Assembly: GCA_013115135.1 (NCBI GenBank)
Contig: JABANP010000190.1
Span: forward strand, 27,252 to 91,251
DNA: 64,000 bases
Source: Perkinsus olseni
Taxonomy: Eukaryota; Perkinsozoa; Perkinsida; Perkinsidae
Direction of reading: 5' to 3'
In this document: piece after piece, positions 10,521 to 19,756 of the stretch
How positions within the stretch are numbered: the first letter of the stretch is position 1
Layout of the letters: the number at the start of each line of letters is the position of its first letter
Program-made: the position numbers and the translations under genes
Notes under the pieces: generated by a model
What the model was told of the DNA's origin: nothing
The model's input: only the letters and a program-made list of their open reading frames with translations
Databases searched by the model: none

Positions 10521-10712
10521 TACTTCGTGCAACACATGCAGGCAGGCAGCCTTAGTGAACCGGAAGCTCTGATAGAACTGCTGGTCTGAGTAGGACTCGA
10601 ACGGGTTGATTCCGTCGGTTAAGACGTGACGTTGTAACTGCTCTGCTTGCTCGGCAGCATGCAGGTCGTCAAGCTCCTGCGGATCTAGCAGATCGCGATC
10701 GTCGAAGTCCAT
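10494..10712 (-). pseudogene. Possible PIF/Harbinger-type transposase N-terminus
   Basis: A 72-residue frame has an acidic start and then NPFESYSDQQFYQSFRFTK, which resembles the conserved N-terminal block of Harbinger/DDE_4 transposases (D-P-x-E-x-x-S-D-x-x-F-x-x-x-F-R-F-S/T-K). No catalytic region follows; the frame ends in the secreted-gene fragment. I call it a relic, with low certainty because only one short motif supports it. Confidence 0.3.
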
Positions 10713-10929
10713 GAATAAAGGTATCTGTCGTTTTCAGAGTGGACCCCGGGAAGTAGCTTGAAGTTCAACTTCGGGTTGAACCACCGTTATTCGTTGTCCT
10801 CGGCTGGACTGAGCACATCAATGAATTTTCAGTAGTAGGAGAGATGTTCTAACGGTAGCGGGTTAAGCCGTCATCCGTGTGGGCGTGGGATCGATCCCTA
10901 TGATGTTCATTTTCGCCGAAACGTGTGCT

Positions 10930-11100
10930 GAAAATGTCTTTTAAGGATGTCCTTATCCTCGGGTGAGGACGTCTTTAAGTTTAGGATCCTAAGGTTAAGT
11001 GAGGACAACCTTATGAAATGGCTTGTCCTTACTTAAGGATTCCTAAGGTTAGGATCCTAAACTTAAAGACATCCTTACTCAGGAAATCCTATGAAATAGG
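10930..11100. repeat. Foldback sequence with perfect 22-bp arms
   Basis: Arms 10971-10992 and 11049-11070 are perfect inverted repeats of 22 bp. The pairing extends outward imperfectly (GGGTGAGGAC before the first arm, ATCCTTACTC after the second). The centre repeats the words CCTAAGGTTA and GGATCCTAA. No TSD was found. It may be a small MITE or a structured regulatory element. Confidence 0.65.
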
Positions 11101-11339
11101 CCCCAGGTGGCGAGAGATGTGATCTCGTTGCGGTTGTTACTATCAATACCAATATCAATTGTAACAATACCAGCTACTAGCTACCAATCATTCTATTCCC
11201 CCTTCTCAGCGAAACATTCACCATACCAAGAAAGGTCTCGGACGAACTGTCGTCCTACAATCATACATAGTTCTTGAGAGTACCAGAGATAGTTCTAGCC
11301 TCGCGAAGCTAGTAACGTGCTTTAAGGCAGCGACACAAC

Positions 11340-11372
11340 ATGTAGTGACTACATGTTGACTACATTGTAGTC
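11340..11372. repeat. Variant inverted-TSD scar (complement word twice)
   Basis: ATGTAGT, then GACTACAT, GTT, GACTACAT again, then TGTAGTC. It matches the scar rule for the 8-mer ATGTAGTC except that the inverted word is present twice around GTT. Confidence 0.45.
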
Positions 11373-11520
11373 ACACACAAACATCCCAGGCCGCCAGAAT
11401 CCGATCAGGAAAGAAATAGAAACAACCGTGGGGAATTCATCGTGGCATTCGACGCATTGTTCCTTCCAGCACGTAGTGCTTTTCAATGTACTCAGTGGAT
11501 TGCTTCTTGACAATCCGTCT

Positions 11521-11621
11521 CATTGCACTGCATTTCAACGCTACAGAGAGCCCCCAACCATGCACATCAGGAAGAGGCTGAGCCGGAACCGGCGTTGGAC
11601 TATAAACTCGCACAAACACAC
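11521..11621 (+). repeat. SINE-like dispersed repeat, copy 1
   Basis: Shares the block CATTGCACTGC, TCAACGCTACAGAG, GCCGGAA and GGCGTTGGACTATAAACTC followed by a CA-rich tail with copies at 30603, 36584 (minus) and 54575. A diverged relative may lie at 28808-28871. Confidence 0.65.
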
Positions 11622-12243
11622 GCTGTCGTTTAGTTAATTACCCGCGGCTCGATCGGAAGTCAGTCTTAAAAATACCCTCCTGCCAAGCGGTGTCCGTTCT
11701 CCCTCTGTCGTCAGCGTGCAATGCGGGATTGAGCAGAGCCATCTATCATTGACAGCAGATGCCGCACCTCTCTCGCAGTGGTTTTCATTGGCTTTATTCA
11801 GTAGCGCAACCCCAGTGGAACTGTTTTGCCTCTCTGACCTACCAACAGCGGGTCCAAGAGCACGATGATGCGAAGGAAGGCTGTACCGGGTAGCTGACTG
11901 CTGGATAGTTGCATCGCCCCATCACTAGATTCTTCGCTTGTCAGTGGCCATCCAATCCGCCCGACAGATTCTTACATGTTGCTCAACCATCTCCTTGCCC
12001 GACGGGCAGCTCTTTCACTTCAACCGCGGCCACGCGTGCTCATCTTTCGGAACGATCACGCTACGGCGGCATTGATTGAAGCCGCCTTAACGACAGGCTG
12101 GTATGCCTTTTCCGCATTCACTCGTCTGCAAAGATCCCCTTCGAGCTTTAGTATACTTTCATGCCCTTTCCCCGAAGGAAAACTTTCCGTCAACTCTATC
12201 CTATTTTTGTACTTTCTGCTTCGGAAAACACCACGGCCATGAC

Positions 12244-12375
12244 TGTAGTTGTGCAAGTGCACAACTATGGCTCCTAAGCCTAGCCTGACGCTAGTTGAAG
12301 ACTTTATCAGTGTTACTATTGGTAGAATCTCAGGATTCCACTAAACCATTGACTTGGGTTCCCTAATGGTTAACA
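12244..12375 (+). mobile_element. Solo LTR, family A (132 bp), TSD ATGAC
   Basis: TG...CA element of 132 bp homologous to the LTRs of the element at 52982. It is flanked by the 5-bp duplication ATGAC at 12239-12243 and 12376-12380. A solo LTR is the product of recombination between the two LTRs of a complete insertion. A small inverted repeat, GTTGTGC/GCACAAC, lies near its start. Confidence 0.9.
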
Positions 12376-12886
12376 ATGACAGTGTGAGCTCCTATTCGCG
12401 GGAAATAGTTGAACATGCGAGAGCCATGCACGGATGATGTTTCGATGGACCTGGCACGGTCGTACAGTTTATTGCCTTTTCCAAAACAAAAATACCATGG
12501 CTCTATTGAAAGCTCATGTCCCGACTGATTGTCACCTATCATGCAGCCGCGGAGACGCTTGAGGAGGAGATATGCAGAAGACCACGTTGCAGAGATGACC
12601 CGACTGGAAGACACGGCCTCTGATTATTCTGCCAACGCAACAGGTCTCTTCTAGGTGACAGGAGCCCCATCAAACCTGGAGAAAAAGTTAGTTTACTTGC
12701 CGAATCTAACGTTGACGAATTTGTTATGAGAACAGAAATTCAACGGTAGACGACAGCCTCGGTAGCATGACGGTACTAGCGCGCTGACGAAGCAGCAGAA
12801 AAGAACTTCTCTTAAAGAAGTTTCAACCTCATGAGACAAGAAAAAAAATATCCGAGATATTTCTACACTTCGACTTGTTGATGTCA
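12376..12886. other. Intergenic DNA
   Basis: No supported gene, domain or signal peptide between the solo LTR and the secreted-protein gene that ends at 12887. Confidence 0.45.
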
Positions 12887-13684
12887 TCAACTTGGTGAAG
12901 ACGGGGAGACGAGAGTGATAGATCGACCTTCGAAACGAGTGGTGAACTTGCCGACGGGTGCGAATGTCAAATCGACGAGGTCACCCGACTCAAGGGCCGC
13001 ACCACAAGCGATTTCCAGCTTGTCCTTGAACTCATTGAAAGTGGTCTCGTCGGCTGGATCAATGAGATGTCTCGTTGCACGCACTGTGACCGGATTGATG
13101 CGGAAATCGGTCGCGACCCAAGATGACGGAGTCGAGCCGCATGTGACCCAAAGCTCCGCTCGGAGACGCTCTTCACGCACGTACAGGAGGTGAATAACAC
13201 CATAGTTCGAACTGAAACTAGGATACCATTGATATGGAATGGGGGCCTCCTCAGCCAGGTTGCCACCCCTTGCGAAGGCCGCCACCTCATTCCCTAAAGT
13301 AGAGAGCACAGTACCGTCGATGTGGTAGCGGAAGGTCTTGAGGTCACCGTCGAAGATATCATACAGAGGAGGGCAGTGCCTACGAATCCGACCAATCAGG
13401 TTAGTTTTACCGTAGTCAATACCGAACGGGCCGGATGCATTGGTAGCGGGCGGTTGAATAACAGGAAACGGTCCGACCAAGTAGGGTCTGTCATCGGGTC
13501 GGCATCTGTATAGCCAATAGACGACCCATGCTGGGGTGTCGTCATTGGATTCCCAATGTTCTTCCGAGATGAGAGTAAGTTGAAGGTCAACATCAGCACC
13601 ATAGAGCACGTATTTGCCACGGATTTGAGCCTCCACCGAAGCCAAAAATATGACCGAAATGAACCAGGACAGGATAATAGCCAT
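12887..13684 (-). CDS. Secreted protein, 265 aa, family with conserved cysteines
   Basis: Starts with a signal peptide (MAIILSWFISVIFLASVEA, cleavage before QIRGKY). The mature protein has the family's landmarks in order: VYWLYRCRPDD (Cys about residue 60), a GPFP block, IRRHCPP (about 105), a DGDLKTF block, LWVTCGSTPSS (about 180) and KLEIACGAAL (about 225). It lacks the hydrophobic C-terminal tail of the member at 17414 and ends VSPSSPS. No introns. Likely exported; role unknown. The start context CCGTATGGC is shared with the genes at 17414 and 46332. Clusters of CGTCAC words lie upstream at about 13900-14150. Confidence 0.75.
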   Translation of the reverse strand: MAIILSWFISVIFLASVEAQIRGKYVLYGADVDLQLTLISEEHWESNDDTPAWVVYWLYRCRPDDRPYLVGPFPVIQPPATNASGPFGIDYGKTNLIGRIRRHCPPLYDIFDGDLKTFRYHIDGTVLSTLGNEVAAFARGGNLAEEAPIPYQWYPSFSSNYGVIHLLYVREERLRAELWVTCGSTPSSWVATDFRINPVTVRATRHLIDPADETTFNEFKDKLEIACGAALESGDLVDLTFAPVGKFTTRFEGRSITLVSPSSPS

Positions 13685-14896
13685 ACGGGGTAGGTGAACT
13701 AAGAGATTGTTCTCGGGAAAGAGGCCAACACGGCGAGTGGCAACCGAGATGTGATGAGCCGAAAGAGAATAGGCTACCTACGTGATCACTATCAAACTCT
13801 AGTAAGAGAAAGGCGATGACTCTCGAATACTAGCATCGTATACGATGCCCTAAATGACAATAACTCATAGGAACCGCTGAGTTCTGCCAACCACGAGACA
13901 CGCACGCGCATAGCACGCTGCGCGAGTCACGCAGCGCGACAAGATCATATACGCGCTGTCAAGTAGAACTCATTAGCAAGCAGAGTGAGGTCATTAGAAA
14001 GAAGAGCCTGCTCGGCTTCTTAGTGCCAAGGGACGATAACCGCACAGGCTGAAGACGGGCGGAGAAATCCGAGTTGTTGTCTACTGCAGAGTGCACTCAT
14101 AATTTACGTGTCGTAAACAAAGCGACGTGACGTCACCCGTGTCACGGCGGGGTATGAACACAACGCTGCTACAGCTTCCATTTCCTTCCGCTGAAAGAGA
14201 AGAAATGCCGGAAGGCTTCCGGTCAAGCCACATGAAGTGTTCTTCGAGCGGATGTCAGTCCCATTGCCAACGCAAGACGGCGAAGGAGCAAATGGAATTA
14301 TCTTCGAAGCTTGCTGTCAGGGGGATTTAGCTGCACACTGTACACGCATGCACAAAAAATAATGTGAACGATATGATTCTGCGCAAGTCGGTTAGGTGGG
14401 ACAATTTGCTTGTATTTCCGAGAGTTGTTTCGCTCGCTCCTTCGTACTACATGCTCAATTTTGACGTATCGTCGTGCACGCGTCGCACGGATGTACTCTA
14501 TACCGCACCGAGCCGCCCATCAACCCCGCTGAATTGATGTTCCTCTTGCGAGCACGCGGGGTTGCCTCTTTGCAGAATCGCAGCCGAAAGCATTGCACGG
14601 AACCGAAAACCAACAACCTCCGCATGCGAGACCCTCGCAGCGAGCACTCCGCACAAGATACGACCAGAAGCTTCAACTCAGAGGGCAAGTCTCGACCAAC
14701 CGGACAACAAGCTCGACGCCAAGTTGCCAACATGAATTTGATGGCCGTTCTGTGAAGATGCGGCTCCCGTCACGTCACAGCTGCGAAGCTTCTGATTGCC
14801 TCCCGGCATTTCATATCGTATTCGTGAGCCTGCTCTGATCAGGCTGTTCTACAAGCCCCGTTGAGAGACCTCTCTTTTCTGCTCTCATTCTCGCGA

Positions 14897-15000
14897 GTTA
14901 GTTGTGCCAGTGCACAGCCATGGAACCACAGCTCAAGCTTGACGAATCGTCTATGACGATAGTGACAGACCTTATCATCACTTCAACCGTTGAAGTTCAA
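14897..15000 (+). repeat. Diverged LTR-like copy, family A
   Basis: TTAGTTGTGCCAGTGCACAG followed by CCATGG and further matches resembles the first 50 bases of the 132-bp LTRs. The 3' part is obscured, in part by a scar at 14981-15002. No TSD seen. Confidence 0.4.
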
Positions 15001-15002
15001 CG
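14981..15002. repeat. Inverted-TSD scar, 8-mer CTTCAACG
   Basis: Exact 7 + 8 inverted + 7 architecture. Confidence 0.8.
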
Positions 15003-15039
15003 CGACTTCAATGAGGTCGCTTTGAAGAGGTAACAGATC

Positions 15040-15061
15040 AGGGAGTGGCTCCCTGGGAGTC
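15040..15061. repeat. Inverted-TSD scar, 8-mer AGGGAGTC, one mismatch
   Basis: Both outer parts are exact. The inverted word reads GGCTCCCT instead of GACTCCCT, one transition. Confidence 0.6.
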
Positions 15062-15182
15062 GTTTCATGATTTGTACAATGTACAGCGATTATACGGTAG
15101 TTGCGTGTCGGCCTGCCAGACTTTTGTTGAGCCCTGAAGGTCTGGATCTCGTTTGGCTGGTACCGGAAGCTCAAGAGAAAGC

Positions 15183-15204
15183 ATTACAGACTGTAATTTA
15201 CAGT
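15183..15204. repeat. Inverted-TSD scar, 8-mer ATTACAGT
   Basis: Exact 7 + 8 inverted + 7 architecture. Confidence 0.8.
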
Positions 15205-16029
15205 GTTACTTTGAGACTCCTCCTAGCCGCGAATAAATTGGTCATTACTGAGTACTAATCTCGCGCGTAAAACTCCACGGTTCTCTCTTTACCAGGACGT
15301 TCTCATCACTGAGGCAGTACCAGTCAAGTATCAAGCATCAAGTTCATCAGCCTGACTGCGTCATCAAGCACAATCGGTTAGCCAGATTGATTCGATCCGG
15401 TTCAAGCTGGGAAGTACCGCAACTCTACCAGTTGAGAGCGGAAGCATCATGTTTCTCATTTGCCTCGTGTGAGGAGGGGAGCTCTCCCTTCGTTTTGAGT
15501 CGTTGACCCAGTGGTGGACCACCAGCTCAGCAGCGGAACTTCAGCCCATATCTGAGCTGGGGATTGCTCAGACTGCCCACAGCAGCAGTGCCTCGGCGAA
15601 GGAGCTGTTCTCTATTGCTGCTCCCGAGGGAGATTAAAGTTCTCAATTTGAGAAAAGCGAAACACTACATGCTTCATCGCTCAATGAAGGGGCAGGCCGT
15701 GAAACGAGTGGGCCCTCTTCATGGTGACAACTCAGCTGGACATGTCCCAACTCGCAAGGCGGCATCACAAGCGAATCACACGTGCGAAGGCTGTCCCCAC
15801 CTCCTCAACCACTCAAGGTGAGTTGGGAAGTGGGGTTGCTGTTTCCGGTGCTTACGGCAACTTCAGATCCCGTGATGATCGTCTTCAGACGAGGTTTCCA
15901 AGCTCGCCAGACGAGGCCTCCACGGTGTACAGCGGTTGTAACGTCCTCGAGAGGTCGCGGCCGCTGTTGGGCTCCACTCCGAGAACATATATATTCATAA
16001 ATATATGAGAACGAGTGCAGACTGTCCCC

Positions 16030-16051
16030 TGACGAAGTTCGTCAGACGAAC
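16030..16051. repeat. Inverted-TSD scar, 8-mer TGACGAAC
   Basis: Exact 7 + 8 inverted + 7 architecture. Confidence 0.8.
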
Positions 16052-16105
16052 TAATGCTGGACGGCCATAGGAAGACGATCTGTACCCTTTGTGACCGCTG
16101 GACGA

Positions 16106-16127
16106 AATTGCTGAGCAATTTTTGCTC
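16106..16127. repeat. Inverted-TSD scar, 8-mer AATTGCTC, one mismatch
   Basis: The last part reads TTTGCTC where ATTGCTC is expected; all other positions fit. Confidence 0.6.
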
Positions 16128-16879
16128 TGGTCGTAATGGTGACGCCCAACTGTCCGGGACACCCTACCGGACAGGGAATGTCTCTCTCAGGTGAGCGCGC
16201 GTGCTCATCTATTGCATCTTTTGCGCGTGGGAAGTTCCAAATGAAAATGACAAATACATTGCTGGCGCGAAGGGCTTGTCAAGGGACATGAGACAATCTT
16301 GTCGAGCCAACTCGCTCAAAGGTGTAGTGAACTCCCTCCGTCGTGGGTACCATTATTTGTGATACTCTTGTGTGATTCTCTGAGCTAGGCTGTGCATTTG
16401 TCCCTCCTCGCTAGACCACGTCATTTTAATGTCATTACGATATTGTGGTGCATATTTGAGCATCAGGTCAGCATCTCTTCCTGTATCCCTGTTACTGGCT
16501 GAAGCATGGTTTTGTTAAGTCAAGAGGGAAATAACAACAAGGGTTGTCTGGGCCAGCTATCCTTGCAAGGGCGTTCTGAAACGAGCATCGTCACACCGGC
16601 TTCATTTCTGTCCCATAACGTCGTCACCTCCTGCTGCGCCCTCAAGCCTGCTTACTGCATCTTTAGCGTATCGAATCACCGAAATCAAGATCTCGGCGTA
16701 TGCAATGCGCATCCCTCAGAGGGATCCCCTTTGCGCCGAGGCCACCTGAGCCAGCTGCGCGATGAAAGCTTTCTTTGTACATCGTTCTGTACACGTTACA
16801 CTCGACACGTCTCTCAGTACAAAGGGCGGCAGCTGTCCCAGCCCCATCGGTACTGGCCTCGAGGCAGCGAGGCCCTCGC

Positions 16880-17028
16880 TGACCGTTTATGATAGATCGC
16901 TGCTGATCGATGCGATTATGGCCGGCTTGCAGACACTCTCCTTGTGCCAGGTCGCGACGACCAGGACTGAGGTCCCGGTTTCCACAAGCGCGTAAATGGA
17001 TGAGGATTCACTCGCTAGCCTCGTTCCT
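16880..17028 (+). repeat. Dispersed repeat also at 41851-42020 and 48012-48180
   Basis: Shared words include ATAGATCGCTG, GACACTCTCCTTG, CCCGGTTYCCACAAGCGCG and TAAATGGATGAG. The copies at 41.9 kb (and its inverted twin at 48.1 kb) carry a 14-bp scar that is absent here (empty word CTGAGGTC at 16967-16974). A neighbouring block, 16762-16830, recurs at about 47395-47465. Confidence 0.65.
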
Positions 17029-17413
17029 GTCCCGCATCGTCTCGCGTGACTCTAGCCGCGTCACGTCAACCCATGCGCGTCACGCCATGCTCTATCCTCG
17101 CGTACGCTCGTCGTACTTGGATTTCTGTTCCCCATTTCGCGCCGATCGCTTTCGATCTCATTCTCGTTCGACACATTTAACCCATACATACACATCATCT
17201 CATTGATCTTAGGAATCTAAGTAATCTGAGGAGAAGATTCCCTCAATTTTTGGTCATCTCGCGTTGGCCACGAGCGAAAGTAAAGAAACAACAGCCTCTC
17301 ATCTCGAGATGATCTCCCATACGCGCCTAACGTACATTGGAGTCCCAGATGCGGCAGCTTCTCTCTGACTTAACTATTCCCTATGGCTAGGTACTTTTTG
17401 CTCTCCCTCCCGT

Positions 17414-18163
17414 ATGGCAATCATTCAAACGTTGCTGATCTCAGCTCTACTACTCGCCTCTGCGAACGGTCAACTGCCTGGTCTATATACTACCGACGCT
17501 GCACCAGGTTTCTTCGCGGCGATCAAGATTAACGAGGATAGGTCCTTGACTGTGATTTACAGGTGCTCCGTCAACGACGATACAAATCTTTATGCCGGAC
17601 CGTATGGTTTGAGTCGCGTCTCTCTATCCGGCGAAAACTCCATTATCGGCGACGTGCCTGCAGAGATTAGGCAGAGATGTCCTCATGTCGGTCTTGTCGA
17701 TGGTGACTTTCACATTCTCCACTTCGAGGCAAGTAAGCTCACCGTTCCCATTGAGGGTGAGGCCAGGGTCTTATCGAGACGCTACGCAGCCCCAAAGCAC
17801 GGTTACAGGACTCAAGAGTTGGACATTGAACTGAAGATTCTTGATGGTGTCCAGGGGACTATGACTTTCATATGCGGAGCGAATAAGGCTTCGAGGATCT
17901 CTGCCCATCTCGACTACAATTACGATGAAAGCAAGTATGAGGTGAAGGAGCTCTCCAAGTGGGAGGTACTCAGAGACAACCTGCAACGCTCTTGCGGTAT
18001 AAACTTGTCGACGGATGACTGCCGGACTGTAGTCTTCAATACCCCGACTACGGCTGTGACTCAGTTCAGAGGTGGTGTTATCACTTTTCAAGAAGAAAGT
18101 ACATCAATCGAATCATACATAGGCCTTCTCATACTGCTTTCGATATTCGGTATCTTTCGTTAG
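17414..18163 (+). CDS. Secreted protein, 249 aa, with hydrophobic C-terminal tail
   Basis: Signal peptide MAIIQTLLISALLLASANG, then QLPGLYTTDAAPGFF. Family landmarks: VIYRCSVND (Cys about residue 53), AGPYGLS, IRQRCPHVGLVDGDF (about 95), a long central part, TFICGANKAS (about 156) and QRSCGINLSTDDCR (about 195-203). The last 16 residues are hydrophobic (YIGLLILLSIFGIFR), suggesting a membrane or lipid anchor at the cell surface; the choice between anchor types is inference. It is the best-preserved family member in the window and reads in one exon. Its closest relative here is the gene at 45540-46332. Function unknown. CGTCACG words cluster 320-380 bp upstream, and the start lies in CCGTATGGC. 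Confidence 0.82.
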   Translation: MAIIQTLLISALLLASANGQLPGLYTTDAAPGFFAAIKINEDRSLTVIYRCSVNDDTNLYAGPYGLSRVSLSGENSIIGDVPAEIRQRCPHVGLVDGDFHILHFEASKLTVPIEGEARVLSRRYAAPKHGYRTQELDIELKILDGVQGTMTFICGANKASRISAHLDYNYDESKYEVKELSKWEVLRDNLQRSCGINLSTDDCRTVVFNTPTTAVTQFRGGVITFQEESTSIESYIGLLILLSIFGIFR

Positions 18164-18639
18164 CCACATTCTTGAGGGCATGCAGTGCAGCCTGCACCTT
18201 GCAGGCGTCCTCGAAGCTTTGTTCTGAATCCTCATCAGTGATGAGTCGTCATGATGTTCGTCACGATGCAGATTTGCCATTTGGTACTAGACAAATTTCG
18301 AGTAGGAAAATCGTTGAAAGCTTCTGTTAAAGTGGCTCGGCCAGTTCTGTAGCACATTTTTACGCCTTTCGGAGCTCAGAAAGGCCTTTCACTACCTAGT
18401 TAGGTTCCGTGACTTTGGCATTGTTATTCTCACAACAGCTCTGCCAACAGGAACGATTTCGTGGCTACGGCCGTTCGGCGTTATCAGCTACATTTCACTT
18501 TGTGCAACTGCTTGTGTTGACTTGGGTAAAATAATAACACAGAACTGACTTCTCACGTAGCACCGGGGGCAATAAGTGTGTTTGATCTTATAAGGATTTC
18601 CCAGACCGAAAGGCGCCGAGCCACCCAACTAGAATAGCT
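18164..18639. other. Intergenic DNA
   Basis: No supported gene. A possible decayed scar (20 of 22 positions) lies at about 18223-18244. Confidence 0.4.
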
Positions 18640-18891
18640 GACCTCATTAGACTGCTCTTCCTAGACTAGTAACCAGAGAGGGACGGTAAACCCCAGAGCG
18701 CGGTGTGAAGCCGGACTCCCTTGCGAAACACCAAACCAACCGGCGACCGCTCGTCGGTCGAGAATCACCGGGCCATGTGTGTATATCGCATTGCGAGAGT
18801 GCATAGCTTAGCATACTGCAAGGCCTGCTCCTGCTCCGCGATAACCGTACCGAGACGAAGTTGAATAGGGAGAGCTCGCCATTGATGGACC

Positions 18892-18913
18892 GTCACCGTC
18901 GGTGACTCACCGA
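18892..18913. repeat. Inverted-TSD scar, 8-mer GTCACCGA
   Basis: Exact architecture. The homologous repeat at about 47665-47672 has only a single similar 8-mer (CTGGTGAG on plus), so this is an insertion. Confidence 0.85.
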
Positions 18914-18940
18914 GCCTGCTCCGGGTGGAGACCCTTAACC

Positions 18941-18962
18941 TTCAGAGCCTCTGAATCAGAGG
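18941..18962. repeat. Inverted-TSD scar, 8-mer TTCAGAGG
   Basis: Exact architecture. The homologous repeat at 47634-47641 has the single word (CCTCTGAA on plus) and no scar. Confidence 0.88.
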
Positions 18963-19035
18963 TCGGCTAAGAGCTAGCCTATCCGCAAGTAGGGCAAGTC
19001 GTTGAGCGGCAGTACCAGCTAATTCCACATGTGCG

Positions 19036-19051
19036 GCCATCTTGGCTCAAG
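19036..19051 (+). other. Spliced-leader relic at the LINE 5' end
   Basis: GCCATCTTGGCTCAAG differs by one base from GCCATTTTGGCTCAAG, the 3' part of the trans-spliced leader known from dinoflagellates and Perkinsus. It lies exactly at the boundary where the host repeat stops and the LINE 5' UTR begins, about 40 bases before the ORF1 frame opens. The reading is that a trans-spliced LINE mRNA was reverse transcribed. Confidence 0.7.
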
Positions 19052-19618
19052 TTGTTTACTCCCCTAATCGTTCGGCCTCCAGCCTTCTGAAACATTGCAG
19101 TCAAGCTCACCGACTTCCTCGCACTGCAGAAACAAGTTGGGGCCCTGACGGCTGCTCTTGCAAGCAAGCAAGATAGAGTTATATTTAAGGAGACAGATGG
19201 CACCGAGACCAGCATCACCGATTATTTGACCAAAGTTGGTCAGAGAGTGAATACCATGGAGCAGGGTCTGATTGCTGTGACCAATGAAGTGAAAGCAATG
19301 GAATCGTGGGATGGAAGTTTGGACAGCAAGATCGACTCACAGTCCCATCTGCTCCGTTCGATCGCCGAGGCAGTACAAGCCAAGCCGCTTGCCGTTTCGT
19401 CAAGGAGCCTACCCCAGCAAAGCGCTGACCCCGTGTGTGAAGTGGTAATGAGCCCGACGGTAAGTGAAGTGGTGATGAGCCCGACGGTAACCGGCTCGAC
19501 AGAATATGGCACTGATGAAAGATTCAACGGTACTGGCTATTCAGGAACAACTTGTTCCGAACAAGACCCTTCGACTTCAGAACCAACGCGCGGGTCGTGG
19601 TATACGGTATTCCGGAAC

Positions 19619-19756
19619 TGTTGTCATGTCGCAGGCGCGCACGCCATTGTTTGTGAGACTGTCTTCTGCTAGGCTTAAGTGATTTACCATTGATCTGTTG
19701 ATAAGTTATTGAGATTAACCTCTCCTATATCTGGGTATTGTGTTCCCTGGATTACA
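19619..19756 (+). repeat. 5' LTR (138 bp)
   Basis: Matches 24576-24713 with one difference (CATGTCG versus CGTGTCG). Its last base is the A of the gag ATG. Confidence 0.93.

Larger units (their letters stand above)
10713..12243. other. Non-coding stretch with foldback and SINE-like repeat
   Basis: No supported gene. It holds the foldback at 10930-11100, the variant scar at 11340-11372 and the SINE-like repeat at 11521-11621. A tRNA-like stretch near 10842-10905 was considered and rejected. Confidence 0.5.
13685..17413. other. Gene-poor 3.7 kb with several scars and repeats
   Basis: No supported protein gene. It contains a diverged LTR (about 14897-15000), six scars (14981, 15040, 15183, 16030, 16106 and nothing further to 17413 except repeats) and dispersed repeats at 16762-16830 and 16880-17028. 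CGTCAC/GTGACG words cluster near 14120-14150 and 17035-17095, upstream of the secreted genes on either side. Confidence 0.5.
18640..19033 (+). repeat. Dispersed repeat, related to 47560-47955 (inverted) and 42062-42259
   Basis: Long similarity to the reverse complement of 47560-47955, including the blocks GCTGACCTCATTAGACTGC, ACGGTAAACCCCAGAGCGCG and CGGTCTCGTCTCGG-type words. Two 14-bp scars (18892 and 18941) are present here and absent in the 47 kb copy. Similarity stops at 19033, where the spliced-leader-like word begins. Possibly part of a non-LTR element, but its protein is not recognisable. Confidence 0.65.

Noticed and set aside
10842..10910. tRNA-like stretch with GGGATCGATCCC
   Set aside because: No consistent cloverleaf could be drawn; the A-box part and acceptor stem do not fit.
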